This document shows, in pieces, positions 1 to 8,411 of a stretch of 64,000 nt of DNA (positions are counted from its first letter, which is position 1; each line of letters starts with the position of its first letter). The notes below the pieces were generated by a model. It was not told the origin of the DNA. It was given only the letters and a program-made list of their open reading frames with translations, and did not search any database. A program made the translations under genes and the position numbers. This DNA comes from Paraburkholderia madseniana. GTDB taxonomy: Bacteria; Pseudomonadota; Gammaproteobacteria; Burkholderiales; Burkholderiaceae. The DNA is taken from contig NZ_VOSW01000010.1 in the NCBI RefSeq assembly GCF_009690905.1, forward strand, positions 1-64,000, given 5' to 3'.

Positions 1-89
1 CTTACCCACGACCGCCCAGAAAAGCCAAACCCCATCTCCATCTCGCGTACAAGGTCGCTTGATGGAATGGGGCTTAAGTTGAGAGCATT

Positions 90-180
90 GCCCCGCACAG
101 GGGCAACGCTAATAGACCACTAACAATCAAGGAAAGGCCAAAGCCCTAAGAACGCTGACAAAAAGCGCCGCGAAGGCAAC
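90..180 (+). repeat. dispersed intergenic repeat, copy 1
   Basis: About 90 bp that recurs at 51701-51792. The first 37 bases are identical in both copies and the remainder differs by a few substitutions and a one-base indel. The start, GCCCCGCACAGGGGC, is itself a small hairpin. This copy lies directly after the stop codon of the minus-strand efflux gene. It lacks the 15-bp inverted repeat that precedes copy 2. Bases 1-89 hold no gene that I can see. Confidence 0.8.
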
Positions 181-184
181 CCCC

Positions 185-1045
185 TCAGCTTGGCTTAACA
201 ACAACAGTACAAGTAATCCCAGCAGCCAACACAACCCCATCAGGCACAGAATCAATCTTCACCCGCACGGGCACACGCTGTGCCAACCTCACCCAATTAA
301 AAGTCGGATTCACATCAGCCAGCAGCTCACGGCTTTCGGGATTATCCCGATCATAGATCCCACGAGAGATGCTCTCGACATGCCCTTGAAGGGTGCCACC
401 GCTCATCAACCGAACTTCGGCCTTATCCCCGATACGCACATGAGGCAACTTGGTCTCTTCGAAGTAGCCGTAAACCCAAAAAGAATGACTATCAACAATC
501 GCCAGCTTAGCTGACCCAGCAGTAGCATAATCGCCACGAAACACATTCAAATTAGTGACATACCCATCAACCGGCGCCACCACGCGAGTGCGCTCCAGAT
601 TCAACTTAGCAGCATCAAGCGAAGCCAAAGCCTGCTGATAAGAAGCCTCAGCAGCAGAAGCAGTATGAGTCGCATTCTCACGGCTCTCTTTAGACACAAC
701 CAAAGCATCCATATCCGCCCGCCGCTGCGCATCATCCCGCTTCATCTGCAACTCCGCCTTCCGCGCAGCGACAGCAGCTTCCGCCTGCTCAACAGCAATC
801 TGATAATGCGAAGGATCGATCTGCATCAACAGATCCCCCTTCTTGACCAGTTGATTATCCTTAACAGGCAAATCCACAACAGCGCCGGAAACATCAGGCG
901 CCACATTCACAATCTCAGCGCGCACGCGCCCATCACGTGTCCACGGCTCATCCATGTAATGAACCCACAACACACGCCCAATCAAAATCGCGACAATAAA
1001 AATAACGGTTGTCGCGACGAAGCCCACAACATTTCGGATGGTCAT
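185..1045 (-). CDS. HlyD-family periplasmic adaptor subunit of an AaeA-like efflux pump
   Basis: A 286-residue membrane-fusion protein. One N-terminal membrane segment (about residues 5-27) is followed by a biotinyl-lipoyl-like half (VAPDVSGAVVDLPVKDNQ), a coiled-coil hairpin (about 80-150), the second lipoyl half (VVAPVDGYVTNL) and a beta-barrel. It should bridge the inner-membrane FUSC protein and the outer-membrane channel encoded upstream. I chose the ATG giving MTIRNVVGF rather than an upstream in-frame ATG that would overlap the DUF1656 gene and has no membrane-protein character. Third codon positions are rich in A/T (GCT, CTT, GAT, TTG) compared with the G/C-ending codons of the FUSC gene next door. 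It is the last gene of the operon. Confidence 0.9.
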   Translation of the reverse strand: MTIRNVVGFVATTVIFIVAILIGRVLWVHYMDEPWTRDGRVRAEIVNVAPDVSGAVVDLPVKDNQLVKKGDLLMQIDPSHYQIAVEQAEAAVAARKAELQMKRDDAQRRADMDALVVSKESRENATHTASAAEASYQQALASLDAAKLNLERTRVVAPVDGYVTNLNVFRGDYATAGSAKLAIVDSHSFWVYGYFEETKLPHVRIGDKAEVRLMSGGTLQGHVESISRGIYDRDNPESRELLADVNPTFNWVRLAQRVPVRVKIDSVPDGVVLAAGITCTVVVKPS

Positions 1046-1058
1046 GTTTCGACTCTGA

Positions 1059-1259
1059 TCAACGATAAACGGCGAGACCCAGCACGCCGCACACACACAC
1101 GAGCAAGCTGGCCCGGAACAAGGACGGATGCCACACCACGCGATACAGGCCCGTATAGGCGATCACGCGGTCCAGCACCCAGGTAAGCGCGGCGCCCGCG
1201 ACAAACAGCAGCACGATGGCCGGCACGTAGGCGTCGAAAACGGCGATATCACGTGGCAT
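1059..1259 (-). CDS. DUF1656 small membrane protein of efflux operon
   Basis: A 66-residue protein with two hydrophobic segments (about residues 10-28 and 46-64), matching the DUF1656/AaeX family that accompanies aromatic-acid efflux pumps. Its molecular role is not established. The start (MPRDIAVFD) is chosen because an AAGGAG ribosome site lies just upstream. It overlaps the end of the FUSC gene by 11 bp and sits 13 bp before the adaptor gene, so the three are probably translationally coupled. Confidence 0.85.
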   Translation of the reverse strand: MPRDIAVFDAYVPAIVLLFVAGAALTWVLDRVIAYTGLYRVVWHPSLFRASLLVCVCGVLGLAVYR

Positions 1260-3459
1260 GACGAACTCCTTCTGACGCGTCGGCACGTCCGCTCATCAGC
1301 GGTTCAAGCGGCGATTGCGGATCGAGCAGCGCGGTACGAATGAAATGCAGTTGACTCAGAATGCGTTGCAGCCGATGCCGATCCTCACGCGGTGGCGTGA
1401 AGGTGGCGAGCATCAGTTGGACTGCGGCAATCGCATCGGTGGTGGCGGCGAGCGCGCGGTCGAAGCGGTCCGCACGCGGCCGTTCGAACAGCGCGGTCAC
1501 CGCATCGCGCATCGCACGCAATGTGACGCGCCACGGCATTGACTTCGCGTAGCGCGCGTCGCGGGGCAACGCCGCCACTTCGCCGCGCAAGTCGATCATC
1601 GCGTTGCCCACTTCGAGCACCGAGAAGAGCCAGCGCAAGGTGTCGCGTTTGACCTCGGGTTCGTTCTGCGCGAGCGCGTTGATCTGGGACATCAGATCGC
1701 GTGCACCGCTCTCGAAGCGTGAACGCACCCGGCGCATGCCCGCGCGGCTCGCCAGCGTCACCTGGCGGCGCAAGTCCATCAGCAGACGGTTGCGCAGCCA
1801 GGGCGTCGACGGCGGTAGCAGCACGGCAAAGGCAATCGCGCACACCAGCATCGACAGCACCAGCGCAATCGCATCGTTGATGGTGCCGCTCGGGTCGTAG
1901 TGAATCAGGTTGTCCGGGCCGGCGAGGAAACAAAAGAAGATGCAGTAGCCGACGCCGTAGCCGGCCAGCGCGGGCCGCGTCGTCATGAATACGCCGAGCA
2001 GCAGGAACGGCGTGAGCGCAGCGCACAGCAGCGGAAAACCGTCGATGTGCGGATACACGCCGTACACCGCGATCATCCCCATCACCGAGGCGACCAGCGT
2101 GCCGGCGGCCATCTGGAACGCCGTGCGCTTCGGATTCGGCGATGCTGACGCCAGCGCGCAGACCGCCGCGGCATCCAGTGTCAAGGTCGAGCCGCTCGGC
2201 CAGGCAGTCGCGATCCAGAACGCGCCGAGCACGATCATGACGATGGCCGCGCGTAAGCCGGCGACGCCCGCTGCAATTCCATTCGTCTTCGGTTCGTAAC
2301 GCTCGATCCAGCGCTCCCGCTCGTGCGTGTCGACGGCAAGCGATGCATAGGTGGCCGCGTACGCGTGCAGGTCGTCGATGAAGCGATACAGCAGTTCGGC
2401 GCCGGTGTCGAAGTCGAGCAGCGGTGCGTCCGGCTGCGTTTCCAGTGCGGCGCGTGTTTCGCGCACGCGCTTGGGCAGCTCCGCTTTGTAGGCGTCGAGT
2501 TGCGCGGCGGCGTGGGCGGCATCCGTGGCGCTCAACACCGGTTCGCCGGATTTCGCGAGCAACGGGGCGATTTCCTTGAAGTACGGTTCGAGCGCTTCGA
2601 CCGCGACCATCGCGCCGCTCGTGTGCGTATCGCGCAGCCGGTTCATCAACTGATGCAGCGCGTGAAAGCGCGTCGACGCGGTCATGAACTCGCTGTTCAG
2701 ACGCGCCAGACGGCCGCCGCGCATCCGCGAATCGGGACCTTCGAACACGGCGACACTGCGCGCGGCTTCGAAACCCACGATGTCGGCGACAAAGCCTGCA
2801 TTGGTTGCTTCGATCTGCGCACGGTCGTTGCGGCCGGCCAACGAGGCCGAAACATACTCGACGAACGCCGAGAAACGCGCCCGCACGGTGCCGCGCATCT
2901 GCAAGCCGGCGAACTGCGGAAACACGAGACCACTGACGGCGCCCGCGCAGACGATGCCGACCACCACTTCAGCCACCCGCGTGAGCGCGCTGAGAAACGC
3001 GCCATCCGGATGCTGCGAGGCGGGGATGCCGATCAGCGCGGCGGTATAGCCGGCCAGTACGAACCCATACGATTTGAAGTTGCGATTACGCGCGGCGCCA
3101 GCGGTGCAGATGCCGACCCAGATCGCGGTCGTGACGATGAACAGTTCCGGCTGCTGCGCAAACAGGCCGATCAACGCGAGCATCACGACGAGGCCGACCA
3201 GCGTGCCGCAGATCCGGTAGAAGCTCTTGGCGAACACCATCCCGCTTTGCGGCTGCATCACGATGAACACGGTGGTCATCGCGGTGCGCGGCTGCGGCAG
3301 GTCGAGTTTCATCGCGATGCCGAGCGCGAGGAAGCAGGCGGCGAGCGCCTTGAACAGATAGACCCACGTGAGGCCGTCGGTGCGCGCCCAGTCGGCGGCG
3401 GCCGAGTAGAGCGCGGCGAACGATGACGCGCGCGAGGCGGGAGAAGGGGAGGCTGACAT
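1249..3459 (-). CDS. FUSC-family inner-membrane transporter (fusaric/aromatic acid efflux)
   Basis: A 736-residue integral membrane protein. There are two blocks of transmembrane segments (about residues 35-180 and 395-545), each followed by a long soluble helical region. This is the FUSC/AaeB duplicated architecture. The family exports fusaric acid or hydroxybenzoic acids using the proton-motive force. The substrate here is unknown. It lies between an outer-membrane factor gene upstream (11 bp) and DUF1656 plus the HlyD adaptor downstream, giving a complete tripartite pump. Confidence 0.92.
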   Translation of the reverse strand: MSASPSPASRASSFAALYSAAADWARTDGLTWVYLFKALAACFLALGIAMKLDLPQPRTAMTTVFIVMQPQSGMVFAKSFYRICGTLVGLVVMLALIGLFAQQPELFIVTTAIWVGICTAGAARNRNFKSYGFVLAGYTAALIGIPASQHPDGAFLSALTRVAEVVVGIVCAGAVSGLVFPQFAGLQMRGTVRARFSAFVEYVSASLAGRNDRAQIEATNAGFVADIVGFEAARSVAVFEGPDSRMRGGRLARLNSEFMTASTRFHALHQLMNRLRDTHTSGAMVAVEALEPYFKEIAPLLAKSGEPVLSATDAAHAAAQLDAYKAELPKRVRETRAALETQPDAPLLDFDTGAELLYRFIDDLHAYAATYASLAVDTHERERWIERYEPKTNGIAAGVAGLRAAIVMIVLGAFWIATAWPSGSTLTLDAAAVCALASASPNPKRTAFQMAAGTLVASVMGMIAVYGVYPHIDGFPLLCAALTPFLLLGVFMTTRPALAGYGVGYCIFFCFLAGPDNLIHYDPSGTINDAIALVLSMLVCAIAFAVLLPPSTPWLRNRLLMDLRRQVTLASRAGMRRVRSRFESGARDLMSQINALAQNEPEVKRDTLRWLFSVLEVGNAMIDLRGEVAALPRDARYAKSMPWRVTLRAMRDAVTALFERPRADRFDRALAATTDAIAAVQLMLATFTPPREDRHRLQRILSQLHFIRTALLDPQSPLEPLMSGRADASEGVRHAT

Positions 3460-3470
3460 GGTCGGCTCCC

Positions 3471-5027
3471 TTACTCAGCCGCGCTGGCGTTGACGTTGGC
3501 GGAAGGGTGGCTTGTGCTGGCCGCCGCGTTGCCCTTACCCTTCCCATGCGCCGGCAGCGTCTCGTTCGCCTGTGGGCCGTTGGCTGGTTCGTCGAGTCCA
3601 CCACCCAAAGCCGTGACCAGCGACGCATGCGCGCCCAGCCGCTCCGCCTGAATCTTCGCGACGCCTTCCTGCGCGTGCAGCAACTGGCTTTGCGCGATCA
3701 GCACGTTCAGATAGTCGGTCAAACCGCGCCGATAGCCTTCGCGCGCGAGGTCGTAGTTCTTGCGCGCCGCTGCGACCGAGCGGTCTGCGTCTTGCGCCTG
3801 GGTTGCGAGCGAACGGATCCGGATCACCTGGTCGGAGATGTCCTTCAGCGCGCCGACGATCGACTGGTTATAGCTGTCCACCGCCTCGTCGTACCCTGCC
3901 GACGCCGCGCCGAGCTGCGAGCGCAGACGCCCGCCGTCGAAGATCGGCAGCGACAGCGCCGGCCCCGCGCTCCAGCTATGCGACGGGTCCTTCAGGAACT
4001 GGAACAGCGGGCCCATTGCGGCATAGCCGCCGATCGACGCCAGCAGGTTGATGTCCGGATAGAAATTGGCCTTGGCGACGTCGATGCCGCGCGCTTGCGC
4101 CGCAACCGTCCAGCGCGCCGCGACCACGTCCGGCCGATGGCCGATCAGATCCGCGGGCAGCGCGCTTGGCAGACTGGCGGGTGCGTTGTCGAGCGAGAGC
4201 GTCGGACGCTGGATCGCATCGCCCGCGCCCGGACCCTTGCCGGCCAGTGCCGCTAACTGGTTGCGGCCGAGCGCGATCTTTTCCTCGAGCGCATCGATCT
4301 GGCGTTCGTATTCCGGCATCGGCGTTTCGGCCTGGCTCACTTCGAGCTGGGTGCCGATGCCGCCTTTCAGACGCCGGTTCGCCAGGTCGACGATCTGCTG
4401 CTGTTGCTGCAGCGTGGACTTGGCGATATCGAGCAGCGCGTAGTTCATCGACAGCTCGATGTACGTACGCACCACGTTGCCTTCCAGTTCGAGCTGGGCG
4501 GCGCGGAAGTCCGCCGCGCTTGCATGAGCGGCGTCGAGTGCACGTTCCGCGGCGTTCTTGTCCTTGCCCCAGAGATCGAGGTTGTACGACAGACCCAGCG
4601 TGCCGGTGTTGTTCCACGACTGCTGGCCTGCGAGCGGGCCGGGGCCGTAATAGAGGTTGTCGGCCCATTTCTGACGCTGGATCGACAGGCTGCCGTTCAC
4701 CTGCGGCGACAGCGCCGAACGGGCGACACCCGCCATCGACATGGCCTCGCGCACGCGCGCCTGGGCGACGGCGAGACTCGGGTTGCTCGTCTGCGCGGCT
4801 TCGATCCACTCATTGAGCTGCGGGTCGTTATAGGCGCGCCACCAGTCGGTGGCAGGCCATTGGGCGTCCGCGTTGGCGGCCCGGATGGCGTTGCCCACGT
4901 CGAGCGAAGAGGGCTCCACTCCGCGGTCCTGCGGCGCGATGCCTCCGGTACTGGCACAGCCGGCGATTGTTAATAGGATCGTAAGAACCGCGGCTGCGGC
5001 GACCCCTTTCTGTACCGGAGACTGCAC
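3471..5027 (-). CDS. NodT-family outer-membrane efflux lipoprotein
   Basis: A TolC-like outer-membrane factor of about 518 residues. It has a lipoprotein signal peptide ending in the lipobox TIAGC, then two outer-membrane-efflux repeats with long helices. The start is GTG (MQSPVQKGV), preceded by GGAGGA at a good distance. An in-frame TTG four codons earlier lies inside that ribosome site and is rejected. The C-terminus is a low-complexity Ala/Ser/Asn/Gly tail. It is the first gene of the efflux operon and should form the outer-membrane exit duct. Confidence 0.92.
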   Translation of the reverse strand: MQSPVQKGVAAAAVLTILLTIAGCASTGGIAPQDRGVEPSSLDVGNAIRAANADAQWPATDWWRAYNDPQLNEWIEAAQTSNPSLAVAQARVREAMSMAGVARSALSPQVNGSLSIQRQKWADNLYYGPGPLAGQQSWNNTGTLGLSYNLDLWGKDKNAAERALDAAHASAADFRAAQLELEGNVVRTYIELSMNYALLDIAKSTLQQQQQIVDLANRRLKGGIGTQLEVSQAETPMPEYERQIDALEEKIALGRNQLAALAGKGPGAGDAIQRPTLSLDNAPASLPSALPADLIGHRPDVVAARWTVAAQARGIDVAKANFYPDINLLASIGGYAAMGPLFQFLKDPSHSWSAGPALSLPIFDGGRLRSQLGAASAGYDEAVDSYNQSIVGALKDISDQVIRIRSLATQAQDADRSVAAARKNYDLAREGYRRGLTDYLNVLIAQSQLLHAQEGVAKIQAERLGAHASLVTALGGGLDEPANGPQANETLPAHGKGKGNAAASTSHPSANVNASAAE

Positions 5028-5173
5028 GATTTCCTCCAAAATTGGCTATAGAAGCATGTGCGTCATTATATTTTTTGATTGATTGGGGAATAACCGGTAA
5101 AGATGCAAGGGATTTTTACGCAATATGAGACAATCGCCTTTGCGAATCGTGTAACAATCGCTGCGGATCACTG

Positions 5174-5199
5174 GCAACTATGTTGCAACTTATGTTGCA
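5174..5199. promoter_or_regulatory. candidate LysR operator, two overlapping dyads
   Basis: In the divergent region between the efflux operon and the LysR gene are GCAAC-TAT-GTTGC (5174-5186) and TGCAAC-TTAT-GTTGCA (5184-5199). They share three bases. Tandem dyads between a LysR gene and its divergent target are the usual place for activator and autorepression sites. Binding is inferred only. Confidence 0.5.
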
Positions 5200-5250
5200 T
5201 GGGACCGGAGTAAGGGCTGAAGCACTAACTCCGGATCGACAGGAAAAAGT

Positions 5251-6189
5251 ATGGATACGCTTCAAAACATGCGCGTATTTGTCCGCGTCGTCGAAGCGGG
5301 CAGCTTCACGGGTGCCGCGCAGCACCTGAACACGACCACGGCGTACGCATCGCGCGCGGTTTCCGATCTGGAAGCGCATCTGCGCACGCGTCTGTTGAAC
5401 CGCACCACGCGCCGTATCGCGCTGACCGAGGCGGGTGAGCGCTATCTGCAGCGCTGCGAACAGATCCTCGCGTACGTGGATCAGGCGGAAGCGGAGGCCG
5501 GCGATGCCCACGCGCGTCCGTCCGGCAAGCTCAAGGTCCACGCGATGACGAGCTTCGGCCAGCACTACGTGGTGCCGGCGGTGGGCCGCTATCAGCAGCG
5601 CTATCCGGACGTGCACATCGAGCTGACGCTCGCGCAGCGCATGCCCGATCTGCTCGACGAGGGTTTTGATGTTTCGCTGACGCTGGCAACCGGCCTGCCG
5701 GATTCGGGGCTGGTGTCGCAGCGGCTGGGCAGCGCGTTCAGCATCGCGTGCGCGTCGCCGGCTTATCTGGAGCGGCACGGCGTGCCCCAAACGCCCTCCG
5801 ACCTCGCGCGCCACACTTGTCTGCAAATGGTGACGCCGATATTCCCGACCGACAAATGGATCTTCGACGGCCCGAATGGCGAAGAAACCATCGCCCTCGG
5901 CCCGGCCACCTTTCAGGTGAATGTCGCCGAAGCGATGGCGGTTGCGGTGAGTAGCGGCATGGGGGTCGGATTGATTCCGATCTACTCGGCGATTAGCGGT
6001 CTGCGCAGCGGTGACCTCGTCTGGCTGTTGCCGGAATACACGTCGCAGGAAATGAATCTGTATGCGCTGTATCCGTCCCGGCAGTATCTGGACGCAAAAA
6101 TTCGTACCTGGGTCGAATTTCTGCGCGAAGAACTGCCCGTCACGCTGGCCGTCGATCAGGAAGAGTTGCGCCAGTTCGCGCGCAGTTGA
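5251..6189 (+). CDS. LysR-family regulator, divergent to efflux operon (AaeR-like)
   Basis: A 312-residue LysR protein. The N-terminal winged helix-turn-helix (about residues 3-62) includes the family signature ending in RLLNRTTRRIALTEAGE. A periplasmic-binding-protein-like effector domain follows (about 90-295). The divergent position beside a FUSC-type pump strongly suggests that it activates the pump in response to an aromatic acid, as AaeR does for aaeXAB. The effector cannot be read from the sequence. Confidence 0.9.
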   Translation: MDTLQNMRVFVRVVEAGSFTGAAQHLNTTTAYASRAVSDLEAHLRTRLLNRTTRRIALTEAGERYLQRCEQILAYVDQAEAEAGDAHARPSGKLKVHAMTSFGQHYVVPAVGRYQQRYPDVHIELTLAQRMPDLLDEGFDVSLTLATGLPDSGLVSQRLGSAFSIACASPAYLERHGVPQTPSDLARHTCLQMVTPIFPTDKWIFDGPNGEETIALGPATFQVNVAEAMAVAVSSGMGVGLIPIYSAISGLRSGDLVWLLPEYTSQEMNLYALYPSRQYLDAKIRTWVEFLREELPVTLAVDQEELRQFARS

Positions 6190-6417
6190 ATCGGCGGTAC
6201 GCCGGCGGTTGACCATTGTTGACGGTTCCAGCGAGCAGTGGCGTGACAGTCTGTTACATAAGTGCCGCGCCGCAACATTTCCTTACTTCTGCGCCGGGGT
6301 CGATTTGCTAACGTGTGGTTCATGCGCTGCCGCATTCAGCCGGACGCGTTCAATTGGCCGCTGTTCGGCAAATCGCAAGATCCGCAACAATCGCAACAAT
6401 CGAAGGACGAGGAATTC

Positions 6418-6576
6418 ATGGATACGCATCTGATGATCGGCGTGGCCGTCATGCTGGGACTGATCGGAATCGCCGCATCGCGCGATCTGCTGCGCCGCCT
6501 GCGCGACCAGCAGCCGCAACTGGTGCCGATCAAGGTCGAGCGCTCTGATCTGCAGGGGCAACGGCGCGATCGTTGA
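6418..6576 (+). CDS. small single-pass membrane protein, unknown
   Basis: A 52-residue peptide with one N-terminal hydrophobic helix (about residues 5-22) and a basic, polar tail rich in Arg and Gln. The start is supported by a GACGAGGA ribosome site. An earlier in-frame ATG at 6262 would add an unrelated Arg/Cys-rich stretch. I do not recognise the family. Confidence 0.5.
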   Translation: MDTHLMIGVAVMLGLIGIAASRDLLRRLRDQQPQLVPIKVERSDLQGQRRDR

Positions 6577-6711
6577 GGCTGGCCGGCGCGCCGGGGTACT
6601 GGGCGCGCAGCAATTGAGCTTGCTGTTGCATTTTTTCGGCGTGCCCTGCGCGTGCGTTGCCGCGCGGTTGCGGTCCGGCTGCCGATTAGTTTCGATCCGC
6701 GCTCCGCACGT

Positions 6712-7431
6712 TCAGTGCAGCGCTTCAATCAGACCCGGCTCGTCATTGAGCGTGCGGTCTACCTCCGGGCTCACCCGGTGCCAGCGGAACCGCGCGGCGG
6801 GCAGGCAGGCGCTGCGAGCGAGCTGCTCGAGTTCGTCGAACTGCAGGGCCGGATCCAGCCATCTGCGCGCCGCCTCCGGCGCGAATACCAGCGGGCGGCG
6901 GCCGTGTACGTCGATCAGGCCCGCGTCGGCGGTGGCCGTTACGATCACCAGTCCCATGCCTTCCGTTTGCGGTTCCGTGCCGCGTACGCTCGATAGCGCC
7001 GCGAGGTACATCGGTGCGTCGCTTTTCAGGTGCACGAAGTAGGGCTGGCGGACCGTTGCCTCAGCGTCCGCTGTGTTATCTCCATGCGATGTTCCCGGCG
7101 TCGCTTCCATGCGCCATTCGAACCAGCCGTCAGCCGGCACCAATACTCGCCCGGTTTTCCACAGATCTTTGAAGTAGCGCGTATGCGGCGCGGTTTCGGC
7201 GCGCGCGTTGATGGTCTGCGGCAGATGCTGCTCACGTGCCCAATCCGGGCAATAACCCCAGTGGATCGCGTGCAGTGTCTGGTCCGGGTAAATCGCGAGC
7301 GGGTGAGTGCCCGGCGCGAGGTTGTAGCCTGGGCGGCGGTCGGCGTCGTCGAATAGCATGAGCGGATCGGCGAGGCCGAGCTGCCGTGCGTACAGATGCG
7401 GATCGCGGTACTGGCTGATTCGACCACACAT
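6712..7431 (-). CDS. yedK: SRAP/HMCES-family abasic-site protein (YedK)
   Basis: A 239-residue SOS-response-associated peptidase family protein. Family members crosslink to abasic sites in single-stranded DNA through the N-terminal Cys2 after removal of Met1. The start was chosen so that the protein begins MCGR, which makes Cys2 available. The in-frame extension upstream would abolish that chemistry. Asn75 (INARAET) and Glu105 (DGWFEW) fall at the same numbers as in E. coli YedK, and His176 in VHGRRP is the expected catalytic histidine. It appears monocistronic. Confidence 0.93.
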   Translation of the reverse strand: MCGRISQYRDPHLYARQLGLADPLMLFDDADRRPGYNLAPGTHPLAIYPDQTLHAIHWGYCPDWAREQHLPQTINARAETAPHTRYFKDLWKTGRVLVPADGWFEWRMEATPGTSHGDNTADAEATVRQPYFVHLKSDAPMYLAALSSVRGTEPQTEGMGLVIVTATADAGLIDVHGRRPLVFAPEAARRWLDPALQFDELEQLARSACLPAARFRWHRVSPEVDRTLNDEPGLIEALH

Positions 7432-7553
7432 GAGCGACCTCCGGAGATGACCGGGCTGGCGGGGTTGGCCGAGTCGAAGACCCGAATCCAACGACAACAA
7501 CAGCGTAGTGCGTGGCGCCTGGCCGCGCTACCCAGATCGGCCCCAAGCCGACG

Positions 7554-8360
7554 CTATATCTCGACGACCTTATCCCACGCGAACTGCGGATTCTCCGGTT
7601 GACGGGTGCGCCGGTCGAGATAGCCGCGTGGATTGCAGACCACGCGCGTGCCGTTCACGGTGTAATCGAACGGCGTATGCGTATGTCCGTGAATCCACAG
7701 TGCAACGGGCGAGCGCACCAGTTCCGGCAAATGATTGACGAAACCGGCCGACACGCGGTCCTCGGCATAGCGCGCGGCCAGGCTCAGCCGATGCGGCGCG
7801 TGATGGGTGACGACGATCGTCTTGCCGTCGAACGGCTTCGCCAGCTCGCTTTCGAGCCACGCGCGCGCCCGCCGGTGCAGCGCGAGGGAATCGTCAGGGG
7901 TGAAGTCGCGCGGCGAGTCCTGAGTGTCGTGCGGCCAGTTCATCTGGATCAGGCCGCGGAAGTCGAGCATCGCGCGGCGCGATGCGTCGATGGACTCGGC
8001 GAGCGTGTCTGGATCCGCGCCGTATAACGCGAAGTCGGTCCATAAGGTGGTGCCGAGCACGCGCCAGCGGCCTTGCGGGTCGATCAGCGCGGCATTGTTC
8101 AGCACGTGCACGTTGTCGACTTGTGCCGCTGCGTCGTACAGCGCCGTGTCGAGCGCGCCGAATTCGCCGTCGTAGTACTCGTGATTGCCGGGCACGTAGA
8201 CCACCGGCACGACGCCGTCGAAAGTCTGCGCCGCCCAGCGCGGACCGGCCGCGTGATTGTGGATGTCGCCGGCCAGCACGATCAGGTCCGCTTCTGCATG
8301 CGGGACCAGTTCGGGCTCGTCGTTCTCCAGATGCAGATCGGACAGCACTCGAATCTTCAC
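7554..8360 (-). CDS. calcineurin-like metallophosphoesterase
   Basis: A phosphoesterase of about 268 residues with all dinuclear-metal motifs in order: SDLHLE, AGDIHN, GNHEYY, THHAPH and GHTHTPF. The GTG start (MKIRVLSDLH) is chosen because AGGAG lies 8 bases upstream. This places the first metal motif at residue 7, as is usual in the family. The substrate is unknown and could be a nucleotide or phosphodiester. The genes on either side do not suggest a pathway. Confidence 0.88.
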   Translation of the reverse strand: MKIRVLSDLHLENDEPELVPHAEADLIVLAGDIHNHAAGPRWAAQTFDGVVPVVYVPGNHEYYDGEFGALDTALYDAAAQVDNVHVLNNAALIDPQGRWRVLGTTLWTDFALYGADPDTLAESIDASRRAMLDFRGLIQMNWPHDTQDSPRDFTPDDSLALHRRARAWLESELAKPFDGKTIVVTHHAPHRLSLAARYAEDRVSAGFVNHLPELVRSPVALWIHGHTHTPFDYTVNGTRVVCNPRGYLDRRTRQPENPQFAWDKVVEI

Positions 8361-8411
8361 GACGACAACTCCTGCAATGGGCCTCGCACCAAACGGCGAA
8401 GGCTTCAAACC

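Noticed and set aside
2323..3426. Long open frame opposite the FUSC gene
   Set aside because: High-GC shadow of a well-supported membrane transporter. Arg/Gly/His-rich composition and no ribosome site.
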